64,000 bases of DNA from Codonopsis lanceolata (Eukaryota > Streptophyta > Magnoliopsida > Asterales > Campanulaceae): contig CM028381.1 in NCBI GenBank assembly GCA_013146195.2, forward strand, positions 95,621,255 through 95,685,254, read 5' to 3'. Positions within the stretch are counted from its first letter, which is position 1. Each line of letters starts with the position of its first letter. Shown in pieces: positions 31,733 through 44,344 of this stretch. The notes under the pieces were generated by a model. That model searched no databases. It saw only the letters and a program-made list of their open reading frames with translations, and had not been told where the DNA came from. A program made the position numbers and the translations under genes.

Positions 31733-34700
31733 TGTGACGACCCGACCCGGATCCCAAGACGAAATCCCAAGGTCGTGCCGCCAAGAATACAAATAACAAT
31801 ACACAAGTAGCAAATAATGGGTAGGGCCATAACGGCGATACACCGACAACTTAAAACACATGCGGAAGCAAATGAAATAAAACAGTGGCGCCCGAGCTAA
31901 CAAGCTCAAACTAAAACAACCAAAGAGATGATTAATCTCTCGGTCCAAAATTCGACTCGCGTGCAACATTGGGCACGTAGAACAAACTCCCTGTTATGCA
32001 ATTCAAATATATAGCATAAAATGAAAACCAAGTCATCGGCGAACTACGGCCGGAACCCAACATTAAACTAAGTCTAAGACTCTAGTCTAACAACTCAACG
32101 GCTAAACACATGCCGGAGAACAAACATATTAATAACTAGCAATATAGCATGCTAAACATTTTTCACCAATAAACCAAGCGCGACTAAAACTTGTCGGCTT
32201 CCAACCACTTAAGTACTAACAATTAAAAGTACTAACACAAGTAAGCATATGGAGATAAAGCCATAAATATACATCAAGCACAACCACCACCGGTTGGCTA
32301 CCAAAAGAATAAGCTAACAACATAAATACAACATTACAACCATATTAAGGTTTGCTACCCAAATCATGAAGTTTACATAACTTCATCATCCCAACGACCT
32401 CACCAAAAACAAAATGAACAACTATGTAGCAACCTTGCCAAAAGAATCCCTTGCCAACGTAACCTCACGGATTTACTTGGATCCGCCGACTGGATCTAGG
32501 GAAACCAACCAACAAATAAAAAGTAAGTCACAATGACTTAGTAAGTTACTAACCATAACTTCCTATCATGGCATAATGCTCAATCATAAAATATGTCATG
32601 CTATCGTCATGAAATAACCGTATATAAATTCATGTCATGGCATCCATGCTCGACATTAAATAAATATGTTATCGTTAAAGTATAACATCTCATCATAAAA
32701 CCATGTCAAGGCATTTTAGTCCTAAACAACAATAATTATACCTTTGGCATAAAACAACATTCCCATAATATTCATGTGGTAGCATATATGCTTAACAACT
32801 TAAATCAATATGTTATCTATTAAGTATAACATGTAAGAAACCAACACAAACATCATATCATATCCAAATTCACCAAGCACGTTATTTACTTAAGCACTTG
32901 TGAAACAATTCATATATATAAGGGATATGATACCATTACCGAAATTCCTCCGCGCGTGTCGCTCCTGCAAAAACACGTGCAAAACCCTTATGTGCCCTCG
33001 ATATCCCTCTCGTAGATATCGACGTCCCCGAGACAGCGATCTCCGCCGAGTTCCATAGTTATCAAAGTCATGTGTATTACTACAACTAAGATAAACTACT
33101 TCCCCACCGTGGCCATCGATGGAGGGGTGTGTGCAAACCGACAAGACGGCGATACATCGCGATCACGAATCCCATAATTCGTGAAGACGATGTATCGCCC
33201 CACCAAAGACTCAATGCATCGACGCCAGCGCCATTTGGACTTAAAACCCAAGCACAAGTAATATATACTCATATGCTCAAAACAAGTAGGTAAACACTCT
33301 ACTATCAAACTAGTCATGCAATTCATCCACAACTAGCATAAACATCATAACCGAGAATCATATAAGCTCATAATCAAGTGTGCTCACACACTTCAAAACT
33401 TCTTGGAGGCTCGACCTCCATGAATTCTACCCAAAATTCGTAGGACTTAAAATTATAGTTCCTAGGATTCATACTAACCCAAAGGTTAACTCCGTTGAGT
33501 TCAATCTAAGTTTTCAGAAAATTCAAGGATTAGAAGCTTAGGCTTCATCATCCCCTATGTTCATAACTATCGCCCAAAACCACAATCCCAATGTTCAATA
33601 TACTCATATAAACCCAACAAACTAATTAACAATGCAACTTAGAATAATTTAGCCATCTTGTGCATAATTTCATCCAAGTCATCATACCAACCATAACCTT
33701 CAAATCATGATTTAAAATTTACAACATGGTTGAATAGACTCTATTGAGCATATAAAACATATCAATCAAGCTAACATCAATAGATTGCAAGCTAGAACAA
33801 AAATTAGGGCAAGGCACCCTCCAAGCATCTCAACCAAACTAACATCAATCTACATGAATACACAACATAATCAAGTTCAATAGGCAATTTAGAACATGAA
33901 TTTCACATAATCATGGTCTCACATAGGCCAATCAAGTTCTAACATGAATTTGAAATCCTAGGGTTCATACATTTTCTATAAACCCTAACAATGGCTTCCA
34001 TTGACCCAAATAGCATAAATGGTTGTTTCCCTAGGGTCAATGGAGCCTAAAAGAAGGAGAAGAAAGGTAGAAACTTACCAAAACTTAGCCCTAACAAGCT
34101 GAGAATTCGTGCCCTAACAATGGTGTTTCTCCTCAACTCTTTCTTCAAACTTGAAGGTGGAATGGGGAAGAAGAAGACTCTATTAATGGCCTCCAAGATC
34201 AGCCCTTCAAAACCCCACGAATCTCCTCCTCAAGCTCTCTCTCTCAAGCTCTTTGAGTGCTCCTGCACTGCAAGAAGAGAAAAAGGGGAGTCGAATTTTC
34301 GCCTTGGCCGAACTATGGAGGAAATGCTTTTGGGTTTTATATGGGGATTAAATCTCTAATTAAACCACTAATTAGCCCCTAATCTCTAATAGGTGTTTAG
34401 GATTAGTATTAGGATAAATAAGTAGGGTTAGATGGGTTTAGATTAGGTTTAATTGGTCAATTGACAGTAACAGAAAAAGGCAAAATCCCGACTTTCTGAA
34501 ATTGACCTCTTGGGTCGTTAGGTTAGGTGATGCGACCGCATCAAAGGGATTTTCAGCATTTAGGTTTTCTCGCTCCTTGCTCGTCCCGACTCTCGCAATC
34601 TCGAGTCCTTCCAAACCAAAAATGGTCTACAATTCAACCTTAATAACCTCCAAACATTAACCAAAGGAATCAAGTCTCAAACCTCATCAAAACATGGCCC

Positions 34701-35055
34701 AGAACTCAGGCAAAACTCGTCCGAACGACGACCGGAAAAGTGAAACTGAAAAGGGTTTTCGCTAGAATCCAACTAGTAACCAAACCGACGATGCAACTAG
34801 CATCTAACAAACATCCAAGGCATGTAAATGATGTTTTAAATGCCTCTAACAATAACCATGAAGTTACAACATAAATCTTAAACCCGAGATTCAAAGCATC
34901 TCGCGAAAGAAAAGTGCATACATGCATCTCAAACGACGTCAACGATCATGCTATTGACTCTAAACATATACGGGAGCTAAATGAACATGTTTATGATGAT
35001 TATCAATGTATGAATCCATGCATAACACAATCAAGCAACATTTTAGGGTTTTACA
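31733..35055 (-). repeat. 3' LTR of gypsy element 1 (3323 bp)
   Basis: The minus strand starts TGTAAAACCCTAAAATG at 35055 and ends GGGTCGTCACA at 31733. The terminal GGGTCGTCACA is shared with the solo LTR at 2210-5257, so the families are related. A small hairpin GATGC-GACC-GCATC lies at 34529-34542. Confidence 0.8.
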
Positions 35056-35073
35056 TTCTCCCCTACTTTAAGG
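35056..35073 (-). other. Polypurine tract of gypsy element 1
   Basis: The minus strand reads AAGTAGGGGAGAA directly before the LTR start. Confidence 0.7.
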
Positions 35074-35103
35074 AATTTAGCCCCTAAATTCTTACCGTAG
35101 TCA

Positions 35104-36152
35104 TCAAACAAATGAGGATATTTCTCTCGCATCTCCAACTTTGGTCTCCCAAGTTGCCTCGATCTCGTGATTCTTCCAAAGAACTTTCACCAAAGGAATT
35201 CTCTTGCTCCTCAAAACTTGCTCTTCTTTGTCATGTATCTTCACCGGCCGCTCCACATAAGACAAATCCGCCGAAAAGCTCCTCATACTCAAGAACACGG
35301 AATCATCCTTAAGATATTCCGAAGCATAGACACATGAAATACATTATGGATCTCGACAAAGACGGCGGTAAAGCCACCCCCGATGCCAAACTCCCAACTC
35401 GCCTCCGTAATCTCAAAAGGCCCAACAAACCTCGTGACAATTTCTTCTCCCGAATCTCTTGGTACCCCTTCTAGGCGATACCTTAAGAAACACAAAGTCT
35501 AAACTCCAAATCTCCTTCTATTATCCGCATAGCTTTTCCGTCGACTTTGAGCGTGAGCAATCTATCTCGAATTATCTTCACACTCTCAACAGATCGGCCG
35601 AACAACCAACCCCATAATTTAGCTTCTCCAACCTCGCCCCAACAAATAGGAGATTCACACTTCCTCCCATAAAGAGCCTCATACGGTGCCATCTCGATGC
35701 TCGACTGTAACTATTGTTGTACGCAACCCGCCAAAGGAAGATGTGTATCCCAACCCCTTAAAAATCAATCGCATAAGCCCGTGAACATATCCTCAAGTAT
35801 CAATTGTTCTGATCGTCTTGACCGGGGAAAGTGAAAGTCAAGTTAAAGTTCAACTTGGTCCCCATAGCTTCTTGCAAAGCCTGCCAAAACCTCGATGTAA
35901 ACCTCCTCGGATCCCGGTCCTAAAACAATACTAATAGAACCCGTGCAATCTAACAATCTCCTCAGACATATAACGCCGCTAATCGACTAATGAATAAGTC
36001 ATCGCAATCGGAATAAAATGAGCCGACTTCGTGAGTCGATCAACAACAACCCAAACGGCATCAAAACCTCTACGAGCACGTGGAAATCCCGAAACAAAAG
36101 TCCATCGTAACATGTTCATTTCCACCTCCGAATATCCAACGGCTGTAACAAC
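35104..36152 (-). pseudogene. Gypsy integrase C-terminus and chromodomain, frameshifted
   Basis: Fragments in changing frames read MAPYEALYGRKCESPICW (35692), FVGPFEITE then HNVFHVSML (about 35440-35310), and a chromodomain-like end (RPVKIHDKEEQVLRSK, VKVLWKNHEIEATWE; 35298-35104). The order and motifs are those of Tekay/Del chromoviruses, whose chromodomain targets insertion to heterochromatin. Frequent single-base indels break the frame. Confidence 0.75.
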
Positions 36153-36252
36153 NNNNNNNNNNNNNNNNNNNNNNNNNNNNNNNNNNNNNNNNNNNNNNNN
36201 NNNNNNNNNNNNNNNNNNNNNNNNNNNNNNNNNNNNNNNNNNNNNNNNNNNN
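36153..36252. other. Assembly gap (100 N)
   Basis: Exactly 100 N, a conventional placeholder for a gap of unknown size. It separates the pol region of gypsy element 1 from the interior of the 3' LTR of element 2, about 39 bases after that LTR should start. Confidence 0.99.
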
Positions 36253-36616
36253 GAATCAAAGCGCCGTCCAAATAATCAAGTTAAACACATAAGCATGCAT
36301 AGGAGATCGTGAAATTCATGATCCTTATATAGTCCAATATTGAGGATACAACACATAACAAATTTCACACATACCACATAGGCATAATTTAGGCATTCCC
36401 AATAATTTCACTTTCATCAACAAACATAACACATATATTTTTCTAACATGTTCAAGACCTCAATTAACATGATAAAAGAGTAATTTAAACTCCCAAAGGC
36501 AAGAAATTCACCTAGACATGCTCCTAGCAAAAATCATACATTTAAAATTCAAATGAAGAGCATAGGAAGCAATTATGTGTCCCTCATTGACCCTCACACA
36601 TCATAAACTTTGTTTT

Positions 36617-37010
36617 TAAAAAGGTTGAGGGACATAGACCGCACTCCCAACCCTTAATTTTTTATTATTTTAATGCCTTGAAAGGCTACAATTATATATA
36701 TATGATGCCTTTGGTGTGGCTCGAACAAATAGTGCCTCCGTGAGGCTTAACACCCTAACCTCCTGCTGAGAGTAGTAAGCCCTGCGTATGTAGTAGGGCT
36801 TGAATACTCAACCTCTCCGCTAAGATATGAGTAGCTGTTGGGCCTTTGGATAAGGCTTTCAACAACGATGCCTCTCCGAAGAGGCTTCAACACCGACCTC
36901 TCTATAAAAGAGTTGTAAAGTCCAAAGGTGCTCCCAAGTGAGACTCGAACACCCAACCTCCGCAAGAGGCAGAGCAGCATCAGCTGAGCTATAGCTCGTT
37001 GGTTGCTCTT
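36617..37010 (-). mobile_element. tRNA-related SINE-like insertion with repeated B-box-like units
   Basis: The segment is absent from the sister LTR, which reads TTTGTTTCCTCAGGTCAATG at that place. Read on the minus strand it begins near 37010 with a tRNA-like head: an A-box-like TAGCTCAGCTGATG and a B-box-like GTGTTCGAGTCTC. Five more diverged B-box-like copies follow, and the segment ends at a T/A-rich junction (GTTTTTAAAAA at 36612-36622 on plus). It has no coding potential. The size is large for a plant SINE; whether it is a true SINE family is inference. Confidence 0.55.
36715..36961 (-). repeat. Six tandem B-box-like units
   Basis: On the plus strand each unit reads roughly GGCTTGAACACCCAACCTCC. 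Units start near 36715, 36742, 36794, 36852, 36880 and 36938. The last, next to the A box, is closest to a tRNA B box. Confidence 0.6.
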
Positions 37011-38125
37011 TAGGTCAATGAGAACAAAAATGAAGAAGAGTACTTACCTAGCTTGAGTGAAAAACCTCAAGAGAATCCAAACCGAATCCGGTGAAGTCGC
37101 TTCCTTACGCCTCACCCCGAGAATCCGGTTTGGCGGCGATCGAACGGTGGAATCCTTGGGGATCGGAGGAAGAAGATGAAGCTAGGCTCAAAACTCAAGC
37201 TCCCCAACTCTCTCTCTCTAACTTGTAGAAGTAGGATGAACAAATGAAGAGTTTTCTAAAAATTGGTCAAGACTGTATTTATACCTCCAATCAAGAGAAG
37301 GGTACAAGGGAATTTCTCAAGTGCAATTAGTGAAACTTAGGGAGTTAACAAACCACTAATCCATATTAGATTAACTTCAATTTATGTTAGGACTTGATTA
37401 GACTAAGCTGGTATTTGAATGGTTTAGAGGGGTTTAAAGTGGGTAGATAGGCATTTCACGACCTAACTCAAAACAGGCAAGAAAAATCCCGTGCAGTGAT
37501 CAGCAGTGAGGCGGGCACCTCACCTAGCTCCATGCGGCCGCCTCAAACTCGGGCTTCTCCCAAGTTCACCCATTTTGAATTTGCTCTAGCTGAGAGGCGG
37601 CGCCTCGCAAGCTCCCACGTCGCCTCGCTGCATGTCTAAAACTTGATCTAAACTTGATCTAAATGGTCCCAAACTGGGCAACCATTCTAAGGTCTAACCC
37701 TACTCAAAACGAGTCGGAAACACACCCGAACTCCTCGAACAAGATAGAACAAGCGCGAACCACGCGATTTAATGAACAACTAATCAAACTACAATCAAAC
37801 ACCATTCAAACTAGATGTCTCTGACATGAAAGAGACTTGTTTCAACATGATTAAGACCTGAATATAAAGCCAAGAACTCAACGAACACTTCGCACGCCGA
37901 AATAGAAGCAAATACGAAGCAACGAGAGGAATCGCTAAGGCCAACTTCAACGCGATTAAACCGCGATTCAACAAACAAGTTTATATGATTCTAAGCATGT
38001 TATGGACTTCTAATGATCTATGAATGATTCTAAGACGTTTATATATCAAGTAAACAAGTTCACAATCAACCAAGAAAGTATAAAACAAGCATAGAATGCA
38101 CATGCAAGATTACGTGGGCGTTACA

Positions 38126-38145
38126 CTCTCCCTCCTTTAGAATTT
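38126..38145 (-). other. Polypurine tract of gypsy element 2
   Basis: The minus strand reads TCTAAAGGAGGGAGAG directly before the 3' LTR start TGTAACG. Confidence 0.7.
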
Positions 38146-41100
38146 AGTCCCTAAATTCTTACCAAGTTCATCAAACAAATGTGGATGCTTCTCGCAAGAT
38201 CTCCGCCTCGGCTTCCAAGTCGCTTCTTCAATGTGTGGGTTCTCCAAAGAACTTTAACTAAGGGAATCTTCTTGGTTCGTAGCACTTGCTCTTGGTATCC
38301 AAAATCTTCACGGCTTTTCAATATGACATATCCGGCTCAAACGTGATCTCTTCATACTCAAGTACACGGGTATCATCCTTCAAATACTTTCGCAACATGG
38401 AAACATGGAATACATTATGAGTCTCCGAAAGTGACGGTGGCAATGCAATGCGATACGCTAAAGACCCAACTCTCTCAAGAATCTCGAATGGGCCAATGTA
38501 CCTCTGTAAGCTTCCCTTTCTTGCCATCTCTTCGCACTCTCCTGTCACCTTCAAGAACACGAGTCACCCACTTGGAACTCAAGATCTCGCTCTTCGATTG
38601 TCCGCATAACTCTTTTGTCGACTTTTGAGCGGTGCGCAACGATCTCTAATCAACTTCACGCCTCAACCGATCACTGCACTAACTCGAACCCCAAAGTTTT
38701 GCTCTCCAACTTCATCCCAACAAATTGGCGATCTACACTTACGCCCATACAAAGCTTCATACTGGCGCCATCTTGATACTCGATCGTAGCGTTATTATAC
38801 GCAAATCCCGGCTAAAGGTAAGTGAGAATCCCAGCCTTCCCTTGAAATCCACGGCACAAGCCTCGAACATGTCCTCCAAAATCGAATCAATCGCTTCTGA
38901 CCGACCATCCGCTTCATGGATGAAAAGTCAGATCAAGTCTAATTTGGTCCCCAAAGCTTCCCGCAACGCTTGCCAAAACCGATGTGAACCTCGATCTCTA
39001 TCGACACAATACTCACCGGTACGCCATGAAGTCTCACGATCTCCCGATATACAAAGTCGCTAACCGAGTCAACGATAAGTGATAGCTATCGGAATGAAGT
39101 GTGCACTTAGTCAATCTGTCGATTATAACCCAAACCGCATTAAACCTCCGCTGCGCTGTAACCCCGTCACGAAATCCATAGTAATGAACTCCCATTTCCA
39201 CTCAGAATCTCAGGGTTTGGAAGTCCCAAGCAGCCTCGATGCTCGCCTTAACTCCGCCGACAAGTCAAACACTTGACACATACTCCGCACTTCCCTCTTC
39301 ATGCCTTTCCACCAAAATTGTCTTTTCAAGTCTAAGTACATTTCGTGCTCCCCTGTGAATGGTATACCTCGATTTATGAGCCTCATCAAGAACCAACCTC
39401 TTCAAGTCATCATTAGAAGGAACACAATTCGCCTCGAAATGTCAAAGCACCCTCACTATTAATCACAAAATCAGCGATACATTCTCACCAACCCATCAAA
39501 AATTTCTTCAATTCCGGATCATCCTTCGCTTCTTTAATCTTTCCAAACAAAACCGGTGTAGCACCTAACATTCGCAAAAATCACACCTCTATCAAAAACA
39601 CTAGGACTCCAATCTCGCAAGTCCTCCAACATCTTCCATTCTCTAACCATCATACACCTACGTGAACCTTCCCCGCTCAAGGCATCCGCTACCACATTCC
39701 CTGATGATACAAGATAGTGCAATCGTGGTCTTTAGTTTCTCCATCCATCTTCTTTGCCTCATGTTCAACTCCTTTGGGAAAACAAGTACTTCAAACTGTG
39801 GTCGGTGAAGATCTCAAATTTAGCTCCATACAAGTAGTGTTTCCATTTATGCAACGCGAAATAATCGCAGCCAACTCCATATCGTGTGCGGGTAATTCGC
39901 TCGTGAATAGACAACTTCCTCGACGCATAGGCGATAACTCTACCATTCTCGCATCAACACACAACCCAAACCTTCCTTAGAAGCATCACTATAAATCACT
40001 TAAATTATCTCCTCCACTAGGCAAAGCCAAAATAGGTGCCGACGCCAACCGCTTCTTAAGCTCTTGAAACTAATTCACATTTCGCCTCCAAACAAAAAGG
40101 CACATTCTTCTGGCCAATTTCGCCATAGGAGTCACAATCCGAGAAAATCCTCAATAAATCTCCGTAATAACCCGCTAGACCCAAGAAACTCCGAACCTGT
40201 GAACCGAACTAGGTCTCTTCCAATTGCCACCGCTTCAACCTTAGAAGGATCAACGGCTACTCCGGCGCTAGAAATGATATGCCCCAAAAGGACACTTCCT
40301 CAAGCCAAAAGGCACATTTGCTAAACTGTGATAAAGCCGTTTTCTCGAAGAATAGACAAGACAATCCTCAAATGTTTCTCATGCTCCTCCCGAGATTTCG
40401 AATACACTAAGATATCATCAATGAAGACTACCAACAAAACAATCAAGATAACTCGTGAAAGACACGGCTCATCAAGTCCATAAAACACCGGCGCATTCAC
40501 AACCCAAACGGCATCACCACGAATTCAAAATGCCCATATCTAGTGCGAAAAGTTGCCTTCTAATGTCTTCCTCTAACCTTCAATTGATAGTAACCCCATC
40601 GCAAATCAAGCTTAGAATAGACGATAGACCCTTGCAATTGGTCAAAAAAGATCATCAATGTGGGTAGAGGATACTTATTCTTAATGGTCACCTTATTCAC
40701 TTCTCGGTAATCTATACATAACCGCAAACTCCCATCTTTCTTCCTCACAATAGACCTAAGCGCCTCTAAGCGACACTTGGTTTAATAAAACCACTCTAGG
40801 AGTTCCCGCAACGAAGTTTTCAACTCTAAGCTCCGCTGCGCCATCCTATACGGTGCCTTAGAAATCGGTGAAGTCCCCTAATAAGCTCAATACAAAACTC
40901 TAGTTCTCTATCTGGGTGGCATATCATGATCTAGAAAACACATCGAAACTCACATACTACCTGAACCTCCTCTAAACTCGGCGAAGACCTCTTCTTATCA
41001 ACAACGCAGCAAGATAAACCCGCACACCCTTGAGACAACAATTTTCTAGCCCTTAGCTAAATGAAATGCAAGTCCTCGACGCTTGATCACCCACAAAGTA

Positions 41101-42636
41101 AATTCAGCACACCCCATATAAAAAAGTAACCTCTTCCTATGGCGTCAACTATAGCATGATAAGCACATAACCAGCCCATGCCAAGAATCACATCAAAATC
41201 ACGTATGGGTAGAACTACCAAGTCCGCATGCAAAGTGTGGTCACCCACCAAAACATCACAAGATTTAAACACTTCAGACGCGATATATTCCCCGAGCGGG
41301 TAGACACTTCAAGCAAGTATGGCAAAGATTGAGGCAACACGCAAAGATTCTCAACAAAGCGCGAAGCAACATAAGAATGCGAAGACCCCGGATCTATGAG
41401 AATTCGAGCCTTATGATCAAATATAGAAAGAGTACCTCCTATCACCGCCAGAACCTCGAACCTCGCGATCAAGCGCAAACACACGACCTCGAACCTTCGG
41501 TTTACCATCCACATCTCTTAGCCTCAGATCGCCGCCTCGGCGCCACCCGACCGACTAGCCTTGAACTTGGGACAATCTCTTCATGTGAGTCCCGCCTCCA
41601 CAAATGTAACACTTCCCGCCTTTGCCCAAGACCTATCACCAAGTGCCCCGACTGCGTAATCGAACAAATCATAGTCTCATTACGAGACCTCCGCCCCGAG
41701 TAAGAAGTTGCCTCGCCGTCCGGCCTACCTTGGCCTCCACCTCCTATCACCTGCCTCCCTTGGTATCCCCTTCTCGCTACCCGAATTATTTCCCCGATTA
41801 GTGTTCTCGAGTACTGTCGTGCACACCCGATTACTCTTGACTCTGCTCCTCAATATCTTGCTCAACCTCATAAGCTCTATCAACCGCACCGATAGTCGTG
41901 AGCTTAAGTGCTAGAATCCGCTTCCTAAATTCAGCCTCAACCCTTTAACAAACTTATGTGTCCTCCGAGCCTCCGTAGGAATCAAATACGTGCAATAACG
42001 GCTCGCCTCTAAATTCTGCGAATACCCGCCACGCTCATGGTACCTTGCTCAAGATTATAGAATTCTTTCTCCCTTGGTCATGAACCACATCCAAAGACGT
42101 ATTCCTCCTTAAATTCCTCTGAAAATTAGCCCAAGTGATTGGGACTTGTCAGATCTCCCAGCCTTTCCTTCAATACTGGCCCACCAATGCTCGACGCTCC
42201 CTTAAACTTAAACGTCGCAGTCCGACTTTCTCCTCATCAAGCATTACTCCAACATAGATAAGATTTTGATCATCTCTTCCATCCACAACTCCGCCCTCCC
42301 CGGGTTTGGCTCCCTCAAGAAATGCCTTAAGGAATCTCTAGGAGAGTGTCACGCCCCCTGGCCTCTGCCGGGGTGGTGGTGGTACCTGCCCACATCTCCC
42401 CCTGCCTGCCCTGCCCGGAAAAGTTAACACCTGCGATGTATCCTCATATCCCGATCCAACGGATCCTCGCGGCCATGCAGACTCAACTGGTCCTACGACC
42501 TCGGCCTACCTCTACCGCGCCATTTCCATTCCTAGATTATCCATCGAATCCCTACAAGATTCACTTATGTTAGAATCACACAACAATCAACCCACCTAGG
42601 CCATGGAACCTATCCTCGGCCGACGCCTAACCTATA
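38146..42636 (-). pseudogene. Gypsy Gag-Pol (Tekay-like), heavily frameshifted
   Basis: From 42560 down: gag remains with a broken zinc knuckle near 41610 (CYICGGGTHMKR, final Cys lost). Aspartic protease region 41514-41087 follows (ILIDPGSSHSYVASRF, then FDVILGMGWLCAYHA). RT is at about 40750-40400 (KKDGSLRLCIDYREVNK, KNKYPLPT, VYSKLDLRWGYYQLKV), RNase H around 39900 and integrase 39500-38700. A C-terminal GPFEILERVGSLAYR and THNVFHVSMLRKYL lie at 38560-38318. The domain order PR-RT-RH-IN is diagnostic of Ty3/gypsy. No frame longer than about 125 codons survives. Confidence 0.8.
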
Positions 42637-42647
42637 GCTCGATACCA
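42637..42647 (-). other. Primer binding site, one base short
   Basis: The minus strand reads TGGTATCGAGC, the tRNA-iMet complement TGGTATCAGAGC with one base missing, three bases from the 5' LTR end. Confidence 0.75.
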
Positions 42648-42650
42648 CCG

Positions 42651-44166
42651 TGACGACCCGACTTCGATTCCCCAATGCGAGATCCCGAATCGCGCTGGCC
42701 CAAATAATCAAGTTAAACACATAAGCATGCATGTGAGGATCAGAATTCATGATCCTTTATATAGTCCAATATCGAGGATACAACACATAACAAATTTCAC
42801 ACATACCACATAGGCATAACTTAGTGGCATTCCCCAAATAATTTCACTTTCATCAACAAACATAACACATATTTTTCTAACATGTTCAAGACCTCATTAA
42901 CATGATAAAAGAGTATTTAAACTCCCAAAGGCAAGAAATTCACCTAGACATGCTCCTAGCAAAATCATACATTTAAAATTCAAAGAGCATAGAAGCAATT
43001 ATGTGTCCTCATTGACCTCACACATCATAAACTTTGTTTCCTCAGGTCAATGAGAGAACAAAAAATGAAGAAGAGTATCTTACCTAGCTTCTGAGTGAAA
43101 AACTCAAGAGAATCCAACCGAACGGAAGTCGCTCACGCTTCTCACCCGCCGAGAATCCGGTTTCCGCGGCGATCGAACTTGGAATCCTTGGGGATCGGAG
43201 GAAGAAGATGAAGCTAGGCTCAAACTCAAGCCCCCAACTCTCTCTCTCTAACTTGTAGAAGTAGGATGAACAAATGAAGAGTTTTCTTTAAAATTGGTCA
43301 AGACTGGGGTATTTATACCTCCAATCAAGAGAAGGGTACAAGGGAATTTCTCAGTGCAATTAGTAAACTTAGGGAGTTAACAACCACTAATCCATATTAG
43401 ATTAACTTCAATTTAGTGTTAGGACTCTGATTGTCATCTGCTGGTATTTAGAAGGGCTTCTGTAGGGGGTTTAAAGTGGGGGTAGATAGGCATTTCACCT
43501 AATCTAACTCAAAACAGGCAAGAAAAATCCCGTGAAAGACCAGCAGTGAGGCGGGCGCCTCACCTAGTCTCATGCGGCCGCCAAACTCTGGGCTTCTCAA
43601 GTTCAACCATTTTGAATTTGCTCCAGCTTGAGGCGGGGCGCCCGCAAGCTCCCTACAAGGCCTGCACGTCTAAAAACTTGATTCAAACTTCTGATCTAAA
43701 TGGTCCCAAACTTTGGGCAACCATTCTAAGGTCTAACCCTACTCAAAACGAGCCCAAAACACACCGAACAACTCCCTGAACAAGATAGAACAAGCGCGCG
43801 AACCACGCGACTTAACGAACAACTAATCAAACTATAACCAAACACCATTCAAACTAGGATGTCTTGGACATGAAAGAGACTTGTTTCAACATGGTTAAGA
43901 CTCCTGAATATAGCCAAGAACTCAACGAACACTTCAGACGTCGAAATAGAAGCAAATATGAGCAACGAGGAATCGCTAAGGCCAACTTCAACGCTGATTA
44001 AACCGGGCGATTCTACAAACAAGTTTATACGATTCTAAGCATGTTATGGACTTCTAGAATGATCTATGAATGATTCTAAGACGTTTATATATCATAAACA
44101 AGTTCACAATCAACCAAGAAAGTATAAAACAAGCATAGAATGCACATGCAAGATTATGGGGCTACG
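42651..44166 (-). repeat. 5' LTR of gypsy element 2
   Basis: The minus strand ends CGGGTCGTCA at 42651 and starts near 44166, where the alignment with the 3' LTR (ATTACGTGGGCGTTACA) decays. It carries a perfect hairpin GTGAGGC-GGGC-GCCTCAC at about 43546-43563. Compared with the 3' LTR it shows many one-base indels. Confidence 0.75.
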
Positions 44167-44340
44167 CCTGATCCTTTATCCGAGGATCCTTTTGTAATAG
44201 TATGGATAGATTTTCGATTAGTCTATTTTTGATCTTGTATACCCCCGTACTGTGGTAAGTGGCCACCCCTATTTGACACATGTTAATATACTTATTCCTT
44301 ACTTATCAAATAAAATAAAATAAATGGTGCTAATAGAAAT
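44167..44340 (+). mobile_element. LINE 3' end (fragment)
   Basis: The phrases TTTTTGATCTTGTATAC and ATGTTAATATACTTATT, then an A-rich tail AAATAAAATAAAATAAAT, parallel the end of the LINE fragment that follows. It is probably the 3' tail of a related non-LTR element. Confidence 0.45.
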
Positions 44341-44344
44341 TTTT

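Larger units (their letters stand above)
31733..36152 (-). mobile_element. Ty3/gypsy chromovirus (Tekay-like) element 1: 3' LTR and end of pol
   Basis: A 3323-bp 3' LTR (35055-31733 on the minus strand) is preceded by a polypurine tract and by integrase-chromodomain coding sequence up to the assembly gap at 36153. ACCCA (31728-31732) is the predicted target duplication. The 5' part is not seen; it may be in or beyond the gap. Confidence 0.8.
36253..38125 (-). repeat. 3' LTR of gypsy element 2, with insertion
   Basis: It aligns with 42690-44166 throughout except for the insert at 36617-37010. It starts TGTAACGCCCACG at 38125 (minus strand). The other end is lost in the assembly gap. It contains GAGGC-type hairpins near 37508 and 37593. 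Confidence 0.8.
36253..44166 (-). mobile_element. Ty3/gypsy chromovirus (Tekay-like) element 2, nearly complete but degenerate
   Basis: On the minus strand there is a 5' LTR (about 44166-42651), a primer binding site (42647-42637), gag, protease, RT, RNase H, integrase and chromodomain-type end, then a polypurine tract (38126-38145) and a 3' LTR (38125 to the gap at 36252). Every domain is cut by frameshifts. The 3' LTR carries an extra 394-bp insertion. Confidence 0.8.

Noticed and set aside
36031..36312. Open frame spanning the N gap
   Set aside because: The gap carries no sequence information, and its sides belong to different elements.
36930..37005. Functional tRNA gene on the minus strand
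   Set aside because: A and B boxes are present, but no acceptor stem pairs and no proper anticodon arm could be drawn; it fits a SINE head better.
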